A DNA stretch of 64,000 nucleotides from CBDATG01 sp965200145. GTDB taxonomy: Bacteria > Chloroflexota > Dehalococcoidia > Lucifugimonadales > Lucifugimonadaceae. The translations under genes were made by a program, and so were the position numbers. Location: contig CBDATG010000001.1 of assembly GCA_965200145.1 (NCBI GenBank), positions 62,001 to 126,000 on the forward strand, read 5' to 3'. The notes beneath the pieces are model-generated. The model saw only the letters and a list, made by a program, of their open reading frames with translations, had not been told where the DNA came from and did not search any database. Position 1 is the stretch's first letter. The number at the start of each line of letters is the position of its first letter. Positions 53,160 to 62,400 of this stretch are shown here, in pieces.

Positions 53160-53402
53160 ATGCAAGCAACTGACCCTGCCATCAAGACGGTGATGGACAA
53201 CATAGGCGTGATGGTCGCGACGGAAGGCGGCAGCCTGGAGCTACTGGACCTATCCGATGACTCCATGAAGGTGAAGTACATCGCCGGCAGCAACGAAGAG
53301 TGCCCCGAATGCGTCCCAATGACCGACGCAGTCTACCAGTTCATGCGGGCATCCCTAGACGTCCACGCCCCCAGAATCACAACCCTAGAGGTAATCGATT
53401 AA
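53160..53402 (+). CDS. Small NifU C-terminal-like protein, 80 aa
   Basis: The pattern NIGVMVATEGGSLELLDLSD, then VKYIAGSNEECPECVPMTDAV and a helix to the end, follows the NifU C-terminal domain: a Gly-Gly turn, two strands and a CxxC (CPEC). That domain carries or transfers Fe-S clusters. The context of the CxxC is not the usual GACxxCPxS, so the match is moderate. AAGGAG lies about 12 bases before the ATG. It is 68 bases after the dehydrogenase gene. Confidence 0.6.
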   Translation: MQATDPAIKTVMDNIGVMVATEGGSLELLDLSDDSMKVKYIAGSNEECPECVPMTDAVYQFMRASLDVHAPRITTLEVID

Positions 53403-53444
53403 AGAGGATGCACAGGATATCCTGCCCTATCCTGTATATCCCTG
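53403..53444. repeat. GGATA-type short repeats at the end of the first LRR gene
   Basis: The interval holds several copies of a short word like CAGGATAT/ATATCCTG in both directions. A related block lies at 59420-59466 after the second LRR gene. The words can pair with each other, so the RNA may fold. No T run is present. Confidence 0.5.
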
Positions 53445-56400
53445 TTAATCCCGCCGCTCTCGGGGGCCAGCTCGCGCAAGACTGGCCCCGAGAACGACGG
53501 CAAACAGTGCGATTCCCAAAATGAGCGCAACGAACAACATGCTCGCGTTAGGAGCGGTTGCGCCGGTGTCTGGGGTCGCTATATCGGGAGTCGGCGTTGG
53601 AGGTGGTGCTTCGACGACACCCAGCTTCGCAACGCCCACGGTCGCCGGCAGTGCGGACACGCTACCGCACACGCTCAGCTCACCGCCGCTCTGACGCAGC
53701 TTCGTCGACAAGATGCCATAGCTGCCATCAGACTTGCGCTCCACCAGCACGACATCGGATATGTTCGCACGGAACTCCGTCGGCATCGGCAGACACGCCG
53801 TTATGGGATCGTCAAACCTGAATCCCTGCACTGGCCCATCGCCGTTGGCCTGGATGCCGTTGATGTCGTACAGCGCTCGGGCAATCGTCATCCTGGCACC
53901 TGGCACAGCCTCTGGGGCCTGCACCGAAGACGCGGCTGCGTTCACGCCCACGAGCTCGCGGTCTGGAACTGCACCCTTGGCGGCAGACACGGTGATGCCC
54001 TCGCCAGTGAACATACCGCCCTCTACTGGCCTGAACACCGTGTAGGCAACTCCGGACGCGTCCGTTAGCGACGTCGCGATTGGTCCGGCCGGGTTGATAG
54101 GCTCTGCGACCTCCACCGGGTCGACTGGAGCGCGCGACACCCGAACCGTGAACGTGGCGATGCATGGCGCACGGTGCTCGTCGGATATGTCGAAGTTCGT
54201 CTTGTGATGGTCGACGCAGATGCCATCCGGTTGCGCTTGAACCGTGACGGTATAGGTGCCCGGCAAGCTGGGAGCCGTGTAGACAACGCGGCGCCGGTCG
54301 TCAGGTGTTGCGAACGAACCGCCAGACGGCGAGTCGTTCCAACGGAACACCAGCTTGTTGTCTGCATCATCCGGTTTGGGAATCGTGTTGTCCAATCGGT
54401 TCGCAGTGCCGTAGACATCCACCTCCAAGCGCACTGTGTCGCCGGCACGCATTGCGATCTCTGTCACCGTCGGCTCGATGCGCTTGATCACCGGCAGGTT
54501 CACCGTCGTGCCGCCGATCGCTTCATCGATCGCAGGTTGTGCCAACGACGACGCGCGGATCTGCACCTGGTAGAGCGTATCCGGCTCCAAGCCGAAGATC
54601 TCAAACGACTTCGGACCGGTCTCAGTTAGATCAAGCGACGCGGTGCGCCATAGCTCTGTCCCGGTCGTACCCCAGGTCGAGCTCGTGTCGGTAGGCCTGA
54701 CGCGGTAGCGATACTCGTAGCGCAGCACCGTGAACGCACTGCCTCCGTGCATCGGGTTGTGTGTGAACGCAACACGGACGCTGCCGCGACCCGACTCGAC
54801 CCTCAAATCGTCCGGCAACGGCGTCTTGAATGCGAACGCCGGATTCTGCGCCGCAAATCGGCGGGCAGTCTCTTCCTGCTCGTCCTGATCCTGACCCCGC
54901 TGCTGATCTCTCAACGCCTCAACGGCCTGGCCAACGGTCAGTCCGGTGCTCCGGAGCGCCTTGTATGCATTCGGCAGCGCGTTGAAGACCGCTACGACCG
55001 CGGCATCCGCAGCCGGAACATCCATCGTAGGGTCGTCCGCCGCCGGTACACTGAACGCCTTCAAGTTGTTCTCTATGCTGATAGTTCTCACATTCACAGC
55101 ACCGTTGTTGTCGTTGCTATCTGCCAGGTCAAGACCCTCAACCACACACTCCAGCTCCTTGAAATCAATGCCCGCATTGTCAATGCTTAGCGTCCGCAGT
55201 CCGGTGAACTGTGCGAACAGCGCAACGACTGGATCAGTCGATACCGAGTCGCACGTGTAATCCGTGGCCGCTCCCGCGCACGCGGTGAAGATGTCCGCAT
55301 TGCCGTCAAGGTTCAGACTCGTGATGCTGGTCAGAACCCCGGCCGTGCTCAAGCCTGCCGCTATCGCGTCCAGATCCTCGCAGTTGATTTTGGTGCGCGC
55401 CAGGTTCAGTGACCGGAGCGCGGGAATTGCCGTTGACGGACGACCGCTGTTGCCGCGGAAGTTTGCGAACGTCGCCGTTAGGTTCGACGGAGTAACCGCG
55501 CCGAGGTCTGTGTCAGCGACAGAGAGGGATGTAATGCGGATCATGGGACCGTCATCACTAAGCGTCAGTGAGTTCGTCCGCGTGTCGCGCAACGCCTCCA
55601 TCATTGACTTCAGCTCGGCACCGGTAAGCCCGGTATCTCCGATATCCAGCCATCTCAGACCCTCCAAGCGTTTGAGCAGAGTCGTTATCTCAGCGATCGG
55701 CACGTTTTCCCAACTGCTTTCACCCGCATTCCACCTGTTCCACAGGTTCAGGTTCTCCGAGATGTCCAGCGTCTGAACGACCATCGCGTTGTTCGGCGCA
55801 CTCGTATACCACTGAATGCTGTCAATGATCGCCTTGAACTTGTCGAAGTCCAAATTGGTACCAGCCAGACGCAGTGTGAACGGACCCCAGCCATCTCTGA
55901 TCGCCGTGACGCCGTTCAGGAACGTTGAAAGCTGTTCCGTCGTCGCATCTTTTTGCGTCGTCGGATCTTTGAACAGGTCGGGGTTGTATGACAGGTCCAG
56001 CTCTTCGAAGTAGTGCTGGTTCCAAAGAACGTCGCCATCATCATTCCGCCTAACCGTCGGCTCGAATGCCGTAGTCGCAAGGTTGGAGAGGATAGTGCTC
56101 GCCTGTGTGTAGTTCAGCGCAGAGTGCACTATCTGCAACTGCCACACACCCTGCCAAGCTCGGTTGCTGAACACCGATAGCTGTGTGTTGTTAAAGTCTT
56201 CGCCGAATGCGTTGGGGTTCGATATCAGGTTGATCCGCCGCATCGGCTGATTTTTGAAACTTTGCAACAGGCTCACCATCTGTGCATCGCTCAAGTTGGC
56301 GTTCTCGGTCCGTAGCCAGTTGAGATTGTTGAACGATCCCACCGAGCTGATGAAGCTCGACTTCTGTGCATCTGTCAGGCATAGGCTGCCCGTCTTCGAC

Positions 56401-59312
56401 AAGTCTGCCCAATCGCTGGGCGAGCCGAGCGAGCGCACATCCGGACGGCACGGGTCGCGCAACACCGCCGTCGTGAGGCGGGAATCGGCACCGGTGACCG
56501 AGTTGTTAATCGCCTTCAATCGCGCTTGGTGGTCCAGCTGGAACTGCAACGCAGCGTTGTCTAGGTCTGTATCCTCTGCCATCAGCTCGTTACCAATGAA
56601 CGGGAAAGGCTCGCTACTCGCTATCGTTGTGGGCAGCTCGGACAGGAACTTGGCAGCACCGTCAGGATGCAAGCCAGACAGCCGCATCGTCGGTGTCTGA
56701 TACCACAGCAGCTCCAGGTTGTCCTGGTCGAACAGCGACTCGTGCATCGAAGACACCTGCGTGCCGTTAATGCGGAATCCATATAGGTCGAGTCCGGAGA
56801 CGTCAAACGTCTTGAGCGGGTTGTTCGTCAACAGCAACGTACGGAGCGGGTTGGGTCTGGTACCACGCGCAGAAACCGGTAGCCAGCTCGAATCGAAATC
56901 GGTCAACAGGTTGTTGCTCAGATTCAGCGTTCCAAGCTTCGTGAAGTGTTGCAGGAAGTTCGATCCTTGGAAGTCGGCATTGTCGAGTGAGTTGCCGCTC
57001 AGGTGCAACCACTCGACGTTAGGCGCCGCGGCGAACGTGTTGGCGGGAATCGACGTGATGCCGGAGTTGTTCAGATTGATGCCCTTGACGTGATAGAAGT
57101 TGGCAAAATCGTCAGGGTCCAACACCGGACCGACGCCATTGGACGGATCAACGCCCATGGGGTCACGGTCAGCGACTGTGCCAGCCAACCTCAGGTCAAG
57201 CGTGTAGCTGCTCGCATCGATGCTCTTGTCGTGAATCGTCGCATCGTACGTCGTCAAATCGGGATCGACCGTTGCCAGTGTGCCTTTGACGATCGCAATG
57301 CCCGGCACCGGGCGGCAGTCACCCGTTCCCAGCATCGCGTACCGCTCATGACGCACGTCTCCAGAGTTCGTAATCCAACGTGCCGGCCAAGTCGGGTCGT
57401 CGATGTACTCGAAGATGCGCATAATCTCCGCCCAAACCGCCTTAGGTCGGTCGCAGATGTCAACCGCCAGCTTCGGAACGCTGTAGCCCGGCGTCATGTT
57501 GTAGAACCCGTTGTTGACGTTATTAGCAGTCACGAGCGCGTTGTTACCGGCGGTGGTACGCGCAAGATTGATCGCAGTCTGCAACGGTCCCTTCGCCCAG
57601 AAGTCGGCCAATCCCTGCGTAGACGCGTCGTAAGGGGCGTTGCCGTCCGCATCGTAGAAGAACTTCGCAATGCGAGTGTCGGCAAGCATCAAGCCGGTCA
57701 GGTTAGACAAATTAGCGAACCAGCGGGTATTCACATAGCCGAGCGGTGCACTTCGTATGTCGATGTAACCCAGGTTCGTGAAAGTGTCGAACTCGTTGTA
57801 CGCGATATCGGCGAAGCTGGTCCCACTCCCAGGGAACGAGAGTGAAGTCAGCGAAGACGCGCTGGTGCCGAACCAGGCCTTCAAATTCAACTTCAGCTGG
57901 CCCTTCCACCGGACGTCAAGGACCGATATTGCGGGGGTCCGTCCCTCGAAAACACCATCCTCCATTAAGGTCAACCCTGTACCGCCGAGGACGATCTCGG
58001 TGATGTTGAGCCCCTTGATGTCGCTCTTGCGTAGCGTCGTCAGCGTGCCATCAGTCGGCCGGAACGGAGTACGCCAATGTCTCCAAGCAGCGTGGGAGAA
58101 AAGAGACGCCTTCTCGATCGTCGCAGCGTTAGGGCAGGCGAACGACGTGTACGCTGACGGCACCAACGTGTCGGCATCCCGATCCGGATCCTTCAGCACA
58201 GAGATGATGTGCGCGGCGATACCCGGTCCGCGGTCGTAAGGATCACACAGATTGAAACCAGGTGCCACTCCAGTCACGCGGCCCGAGGTGCCAATCCCGG
58301 CAGTGCCAGACGCAACTCCGGTGTTAACAGTCATCCCAGTGCGGGCACTCGCCGCCTCATTCCAGTAACGGTCAATCTCCGCTTTGATAGCGGTACCGAT
58401 GGCATCGCGCCCCGCCGCGGCGGTGAAATCGTTGGCTCCCGTGTCGGCAGTGCTCGAACCGTCAACCTTGCGGACGGTTGACCTCTCACCCGTCGGACCA
58501 TTCGCGTAGAAGAACGTGTCGATCATCGTGCCGCCAGTCATCCCGAAGTGGTCAAGGTTTACAAGACGCTCGAACCAACGCAAGTTGAGGTGACCTAGCT
58601 GCGGCTGCCCCTCCATGTAGAGACCGCGCAACGCCGACGCAGCTGCCGGGGTCGTTTTTGACGAGTCAAAGAAACCGTCGAACGCGTCGTGCGCAATGTC
58701 GGAGTGGCGCAGACCGTTGTTTGCGAACTGCAACTCCTGGACGTTTGGTGCGTCCGTTCCGAACCACTTCCAACTCGGCGCCAAGCGGTAGTTGCCACCG
58801 TTGGAGTACAAGATCTTCACTCCCTTCCCTTGGAAGATGTCGTCCGGGATCGATGTGATGCTGTTGTTGCTGATGTAGAGCTGTTCGACCGTCAGTCCCG
58901 CGAAATCCGACTCCTTCAACTCCGTAAGTCCCTTGCTCGAGAGGTCCATCGCCCTGGTGTAGTGGGTCCAGGCGGCATCAGATGCAAGCGCCGTCGACGA
59001 AATGTTCATCGGGCAGTTCACCGACGTGTAGGAGCGCATCGGTGTGCTGTACGTGCCCCAGCTCGAGTATGTGCCGTTGACCGTGCCGGGTGTCGCCGCT
59101 CCGGTGCGGTCTGGATACTGCAACGCGAACAGGATCGCGTCGCGCACCGCCTTTGTGCGGTCACACAGGTTGTACGTCGTCGTCGTTTGAGCCGACGCGA
59201 TAGGCGGGCCGCCTACGTCAGATGCGAACAGCGCAACGACGCCGACCAGCACCGACCCCAGAATTAGAACAAATGTACGGGGGGGGGGTGAAGCGGTTCT
59301 TAGTTTGGTCAT
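53445..59312 (-). CDS. Giant leucine-rich-repeat surface protein with C-terminal anchor
   Basis: About 1955 residues from the ATG at 59312 (an in-frame ATG at 59342 is possible). A signal peptide (TFVLILGSVLVGVVALFA) ends near IASAQ. Residues about 50-1480 carry irregular leucine-rich repeats of the BspA/internalin kind (LTELKESDFAGLTVEQLYISNN and many more) with three Cys-containing sub-blocks starting CDR or CDP (a fourth CRP block lies further on). A fibronectin-III-like domain (about 1500-1600), an Ig-like domain (VTVQAQPDG) and a beta domain follow. The end is PDTGATAPN, a TM helix and a basic tail (ARAGPRERRD), a sorting-signal-like anchor. It is probably exposed at the cell surface and used for binding. 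C10 in the signal-peptide codons may cause phase variation. A paralogue lies upstream. Confidence 0.85.
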   Translation of the reverse strand: MTKLRTASPPPRTFVLILGSVLVGVVALFASDVGGPPIASAQTTTTYNLCDRTKAVRDAILFALQYPDRTGAATPGTVNGTYSSWGTYSTPMRSYTSVNCPMNISSTALASDAAWTHYTRAMDLSSKGLTELKESDFAGLTVEQLYISNNSITSIPDDIFQGKGVKILYSNGGNYRLAPSWKWFGTDAPNVQELQFANNGLRHSDIAHDAFDGFFDSSKTTPAAASALRGLYMEGQPQLGHLNLRWFERLVNLDHFGMTGGTMIDTFFYANGPTGERSTVRKVDGSSTADTGANDFTAAAGRDAIGTAIKAEIDRYWNEAASARTGMTVNTGVASGTAGIGTSGRVTGVAPGFNLCDPYDRGPGIAAHIISVLKDPDRDADTLVPSAYTSFACPNAATIEKASLFSHAAWRHWRTPFRPTDGTLTTLRKSDIKGLNITEIVLGGTGLTLMEDGVFEGRTPAISVLDVRWKGQLKLNLKAWFGTSASSLTSLSFPGSGTSFADIAYNEFDTFTNLGYIDIRSAPLGYVNTRWFANLSNLTGLMLADTRIAKFFYDADGNAPYDASTQGLADFWAKGPLQTAINLARTTAGNNALVTANNVNNGFYNMTPGYSVPKLAVDICDRPKAVWAEIMRIFEYIDDPTWPARWITNSGDVRHERYAMLGTGDCRPVPGIAIVKGTLATVDPDLTTYDATIHDKSIDASSYTLDLRLAGTVADRDPMGVDPSNGVGPVLDPDDFANFYHVKGINLNNSGITSIPANTFAAAPNVEWLHLSGNSLDNADFQGSNFLQHFTKLGTLNLSNNLLTDFDSSWLPVSARGTRPNPLRTLLLTNNPLKTFDVSGLDLYGFRINGTQVSSMHESLFDQDNLELLWYQTPTMRLSGLHPDGAAKFLSELPTTIASSEPFPFIGNELMAEDTDLDNAALQFQLDHQARLKAINNSVTGADSRLTTAVLRDPCRPDVRSLGSPSDWADLSKTGSLCLTDAQKSSFISSVGSFNNLNWLRTENANLSDAQMVSLLQSFKNQPMRRINLISNPNAFGEDFNNTQLSVFSNRAWQGVWQLQIVHSALNYTQASTILSNLATTAFEPTVRRNDDGDVLWNQHYFEELDLSYNPDLFKDPTTQKDATTEQLSTFLNGVTAIRDGWGPFTLRLAGTNLDFDKFKAIIDSIQWYTSAPNNAMVVQTLDISENLNLWNRWNAGESSWENVPIAEITTLLKRLEGLRWLDIGDTGLTGAELKSMMEALRDTRTNSLTLSDDGPMIRITSLSVADTDLGAVTPSNLTATFANFRGNSGRPSTAIPALRSLNLARTKINCEDLDAIAAGLSTAGVLTSITSLNLDGNADIFTACAGAATDYTCDSVSTDPVVALFAQFTGLRTLSIDNAGIDFKELECVVEGLDLADSNDNNGAVNVRTISIENNLKAFSVPAADDPTMDVPAADAAVVAVFNALPNAYKALRSTGLTVGQAVEALRDQQRGQDQDEQEETARRFAAQNPAFAFKTPLPDDLRVESGRGSVRVAFTHNPMHGGSAFTVLRYEYRYRVRPTDTSSTWGTTGTELWRTASLDLTETGPKSFEIFGLEPDTLYQVQIRASSLAQPAIDEAIGGTTVNLPVIKRIEPTVTEIAMRAGDTVRLEVDVYGTANRLDNTIPKPDDADNKLVFRWNDSPSGGSFATPDDRRRVVYTAPSLPGTYTVTVQAQPDGICVDHHKTNFDISDEHRAPCIATFTVRVSRAPVDPVEVAEPINPAGPIATSLTDASGVAYTVFRPVEGGMFTGEGITVSAAKGAVPDRELVGVNAAASSVQAPEAVPGARMTIARALYDINGIQANGDGPVQGFRFDDPITACLPMPTEFRANISDVVLVERKSDGSYGILSTKLRQSGGELSVCGSVSALPATVGVAKLGVVEAPPPTPTPDIATPDTGATAPNASMLFVALILGIALFAVVLGASLARAGPRERRD
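53459..53492. repeat. GC-rich hairpin in last codons of the first LRR gene
   Basis: CTCGGGGG-CCAG and CTGGCCCCGAG pair (one bulged G) around CTCGCGCAAGA. The same hairpin occurs at 59478-59511 in the second LRR gene, where it codes the same LARAGPRER tail. It may protect or end the mRNA; no T run follows. Confidence 0.5.
59279..59288. repeat. G10 homopolymer in signal-peptide codons of the LRR gene
   Basis: Ten consecutive G on the + strand (C10 in the gene) code SPPPR about 9-11 codons after the ATG at 59312. A gain or loss of one base would put the 1955-residue frame out of register. No other homopolymer of this length caught my eye in the window. Confidence 0.9.
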
Positions 59313-59419
59313 GCGCTGTGTTTTCCATGTGTGGTGTCCCATTGTCCTACATCAACCAGCATCTACCCGCCGGCCAACAAACGAAAATCATAACACAACC
59401 AATGGCTCGCGATCAACAA

Positions 59420-59466
59420 GGATAAACAGGATAAAACCCCTATCCTGAATATCCTGCCTATCCCTG
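59420..59466. repeat. GGATA-type inverted repeats at the end of the second LRR gene
   Basis: The + strand reads AAGGATAAACAGGATAAA, then TATCCTGAATATCCTGCC and TATCCCTGTT. The left and right parts are near-complements, so an imperfect hairpin of about 18-20 pairs can form. It resembles the block at 53403-53444. It sits about 120 bases before the start of the first LRR gene. Confidence 0.55.
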
Positions 59467-62400
59467 TTAAACCCGCTCTCGGGGGCCAGCTCGCGCAAGA
59501 CTGGCCCCGAGAACGAAGGCGAACAGTACGATTCCCAATATGAGCGCGATGACCACCAAGATCGCGTTAGGAGCAGTGGCGCCAGCATCCGGACCCTCTA
59601 CCGTGGCAGTAGGTTCGGTAACCGGTGGCGCCTGTACAACGCCCAGCTTCGCAACGCCTACAGTCGAAGGCAATGCGGACACGCTACCGCACACGTTGAG
59701 TCCGCCGCTAGCACCCTGACGCAGCTTCGTCGACAAGATGCCGTAACTGCCATCAGACTTCCGCTCGACCAACACGATATCCGACACGTTGGCGCGGAAT
59801 GCATCCGGCAACGGCAAGCAGACCGACAGCGGGTCGTCAAGCCTGAAGCCGGACACCGGCGGGTCGCCGTTCGCTTGGATGCCGTTGATGTCGAACAGGC
59901 TCCCAGCTATCGTCATCGTAGAGCCTGCTACCGCCGCCGGAGGTTGCGCCGAAGAGACTGCCGCGCTCACACCGAGTATCTCGCGATCAGGTACTGCACC
60001 TGCCTCGGCAGACACAGTGATGCCAGCTCCGGTGAACATACCGCCGCCTACGGGTGTGAAGACGGTGTAGGCAGTTCCCGACGCGTCATTCAGCGATGAC
60101 GGTATGGCACCCGACGGGTTGATCGGATCAGGGTCAGGGTCTGGCGGCGACGGCGCACGCGAGACGCGTATCGTGAACTCTGCCGTGCAAGGCAGGCGAT
60201 CCGCCGCCGAGATGCCGAACTCCGAGTCGTGGTGGCTAAGACAGATGCCGTCTGGCTGCGCCTGCACCGTCACCGTGTATCGCCCTGGCAGGCTGGGAGC
60301 CGTGTACACCACGCGACGCGCGTTAACCGGGTCGGCGAACGAACCGCCAGACGATCCATCGCCCCACCTGAATACCAGATTGCCGCCATCAACCAAGGTG
60401 TTGTCCAACCGATTTGCAATACCGTAGGTGTCAACCTCCAAGCGCACCGTCTCGCCCGCACGCATCGACACCTCGCGAATCGACGGCAAAATCCTGGTGA
60501 GCACCGGCGTATCGATAGTCGTGCCGCCAGTTAACGTCACCGTCGACGGACGACCGAGAGACGACACGCGCAGCTCCACTTGGTACAGCGTATTCCCTTC
60601 CAGTCCGTAGATCTCGAACGACTTCGCACCTGTCGTGGTCAGATCGATCGATGCCGTGCGCCAGGCCTGCGTGCCAGTGCTTTCCCAGTTCGCATCGGGG
60701 TCGTCAGGAAGCACACGGTAGCGGTACTCGTAACGCTGCACGTTGAACGGCTTACCGTTCACCATCGGGTCGTGTACGAAGCTCACGCGCAAACTGCCAC
60801 GACCCGATTCCAATTCCCGGTCGGTGGGAAGTGGAGTGACTTGACCCAAGCCGGGTGTCTGGGCATCAAGACGACGTTCTATCTCTGCCAGCACTCCTTC
60901 ATCAGTCTGACCCGTCTGCTGGTATTTCAAGACTGCCTGTGCCTGTGCCGTCGTGAAGCCAGTATTGACCAGCACCTTGCGCGCGGCTGGCAGCGCACGG
61001 AACACCACCAGTACCTGCGCTCCACTAGCCTTAGCCGCCGCAGTACCGGTCACCGCAGGCACCGTGAACGCTTCAGGGTTATTCATAAGGCTCAAAACGC
61101 GCACCATGCTCGAACCGTCGGTTTTATCGCCATCGGCACCGTCCAGACCAACCGCTACACAACGCAGCTCGTTGAAGTCGATGCCGCCATCGTTCAGGCT
61201 GATAGTGCGCAGGTTCGTGAAACGCTTGAAGAGCGCAACCACAGGATGTTCGGTCATCGCACCGGGGTCGCAGGTGTCCGGACCGACGGGCGCACCGCCG
61301 CAGTCGGTGAACAGACGCGGATTGCCATCAAGGTTCAGGTTGGAGATCGTAGACAACACACCTGCCGACTGCAAGCCGTCCGCTATCGCGTCAAGATCGG
61401 CGCAGTTGATGTTCGTCCTGGCGAGGTTGAGCGTCCTGAGGGCCGGAGCGGCGGTTGGGTACCGACCAGTGAACAGCCCGAATGCACTGGTCAAGTCGGT
61501 CGTTCCTACAGTGCTCAGGTCCGTGTCAGTGCTCAGGTCCGTGTCCGCCACGGCGAAGGATGCCATGCGTGCCATCGAGTGCTTGATGCCCGAGTTGCGG
61601 TCGGGCCTGCCATTGTTCGCCAAACCATCCATGACGACCCTGAGCTCAGCGCCCGACAGTCCGGTATCGCTGATATCAAGGCTGGTCAAACCGCGCAAAC
61701 GGTCAACCATCGCGGTTATCTCCTGTGTCGAAACCCGCGTCCATCTCGAACCGGATCGACGGTTCCACAGGTTGAGGTTGTCCGACACGTTCAGCGAACG
61801 GATGATCTGCGAGTTGTTCGGCGGATCGTCGTAATGCGCCACCGAGTCAAGAATCCTCTTGAGCGTGTCGAAGTCCAAGTTCGTGCCCGCCAGCTCGAGG
61901 TTGAACGGACCGAATCCTTGCTTAATCGGCGTGACACCGGTCAAGAAGGTATCCAACTGAGTATTGCTCGCGCCATCCCAAAGGTCGGGGTTATACGAAA
62001 AATCAAGGTGCAACAAGTAATACTGCTGGTAGTTGGTCGTCTGGTCCGGATTCAATACGCGCGTCGACATGTACACTCCCGCCAACTGCTGCAGGATGCT
62101 GTTCGCCTGCGTGAAGTTGATGTCCGTGTGCACAATCCGCAGCTGCCAAAGCCACTTACACGCCTGACGACCGAAACCGTTCAACACCAGATCGTCGAAA
62201 TCGCTACCGAACGCGTTCGGACTTGACGAGATAATGAATCGCTCAAGCGGTGCCGCCGTAGAAGTGCGTATCAAACGCTCTGCCTGATCGTCGCTCAGGT
62301 TGGCGTTGTATGCCGCTACCCAGGTCGCACCGTTGAACCCGTCAACCGATTCCACCCAACTGTCACGTTGCGCGTTCGTCAGACACAGGTCACCAGTCTT

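Noticed and set aside
60580..62226. A 548-codon open frame on the + strand
   Set aside because: It is antisense to the second LRR gene, has an Arg/Val/Gln-rich composition without recognisable domains, and is explained by the codon bias of the opposite strand.
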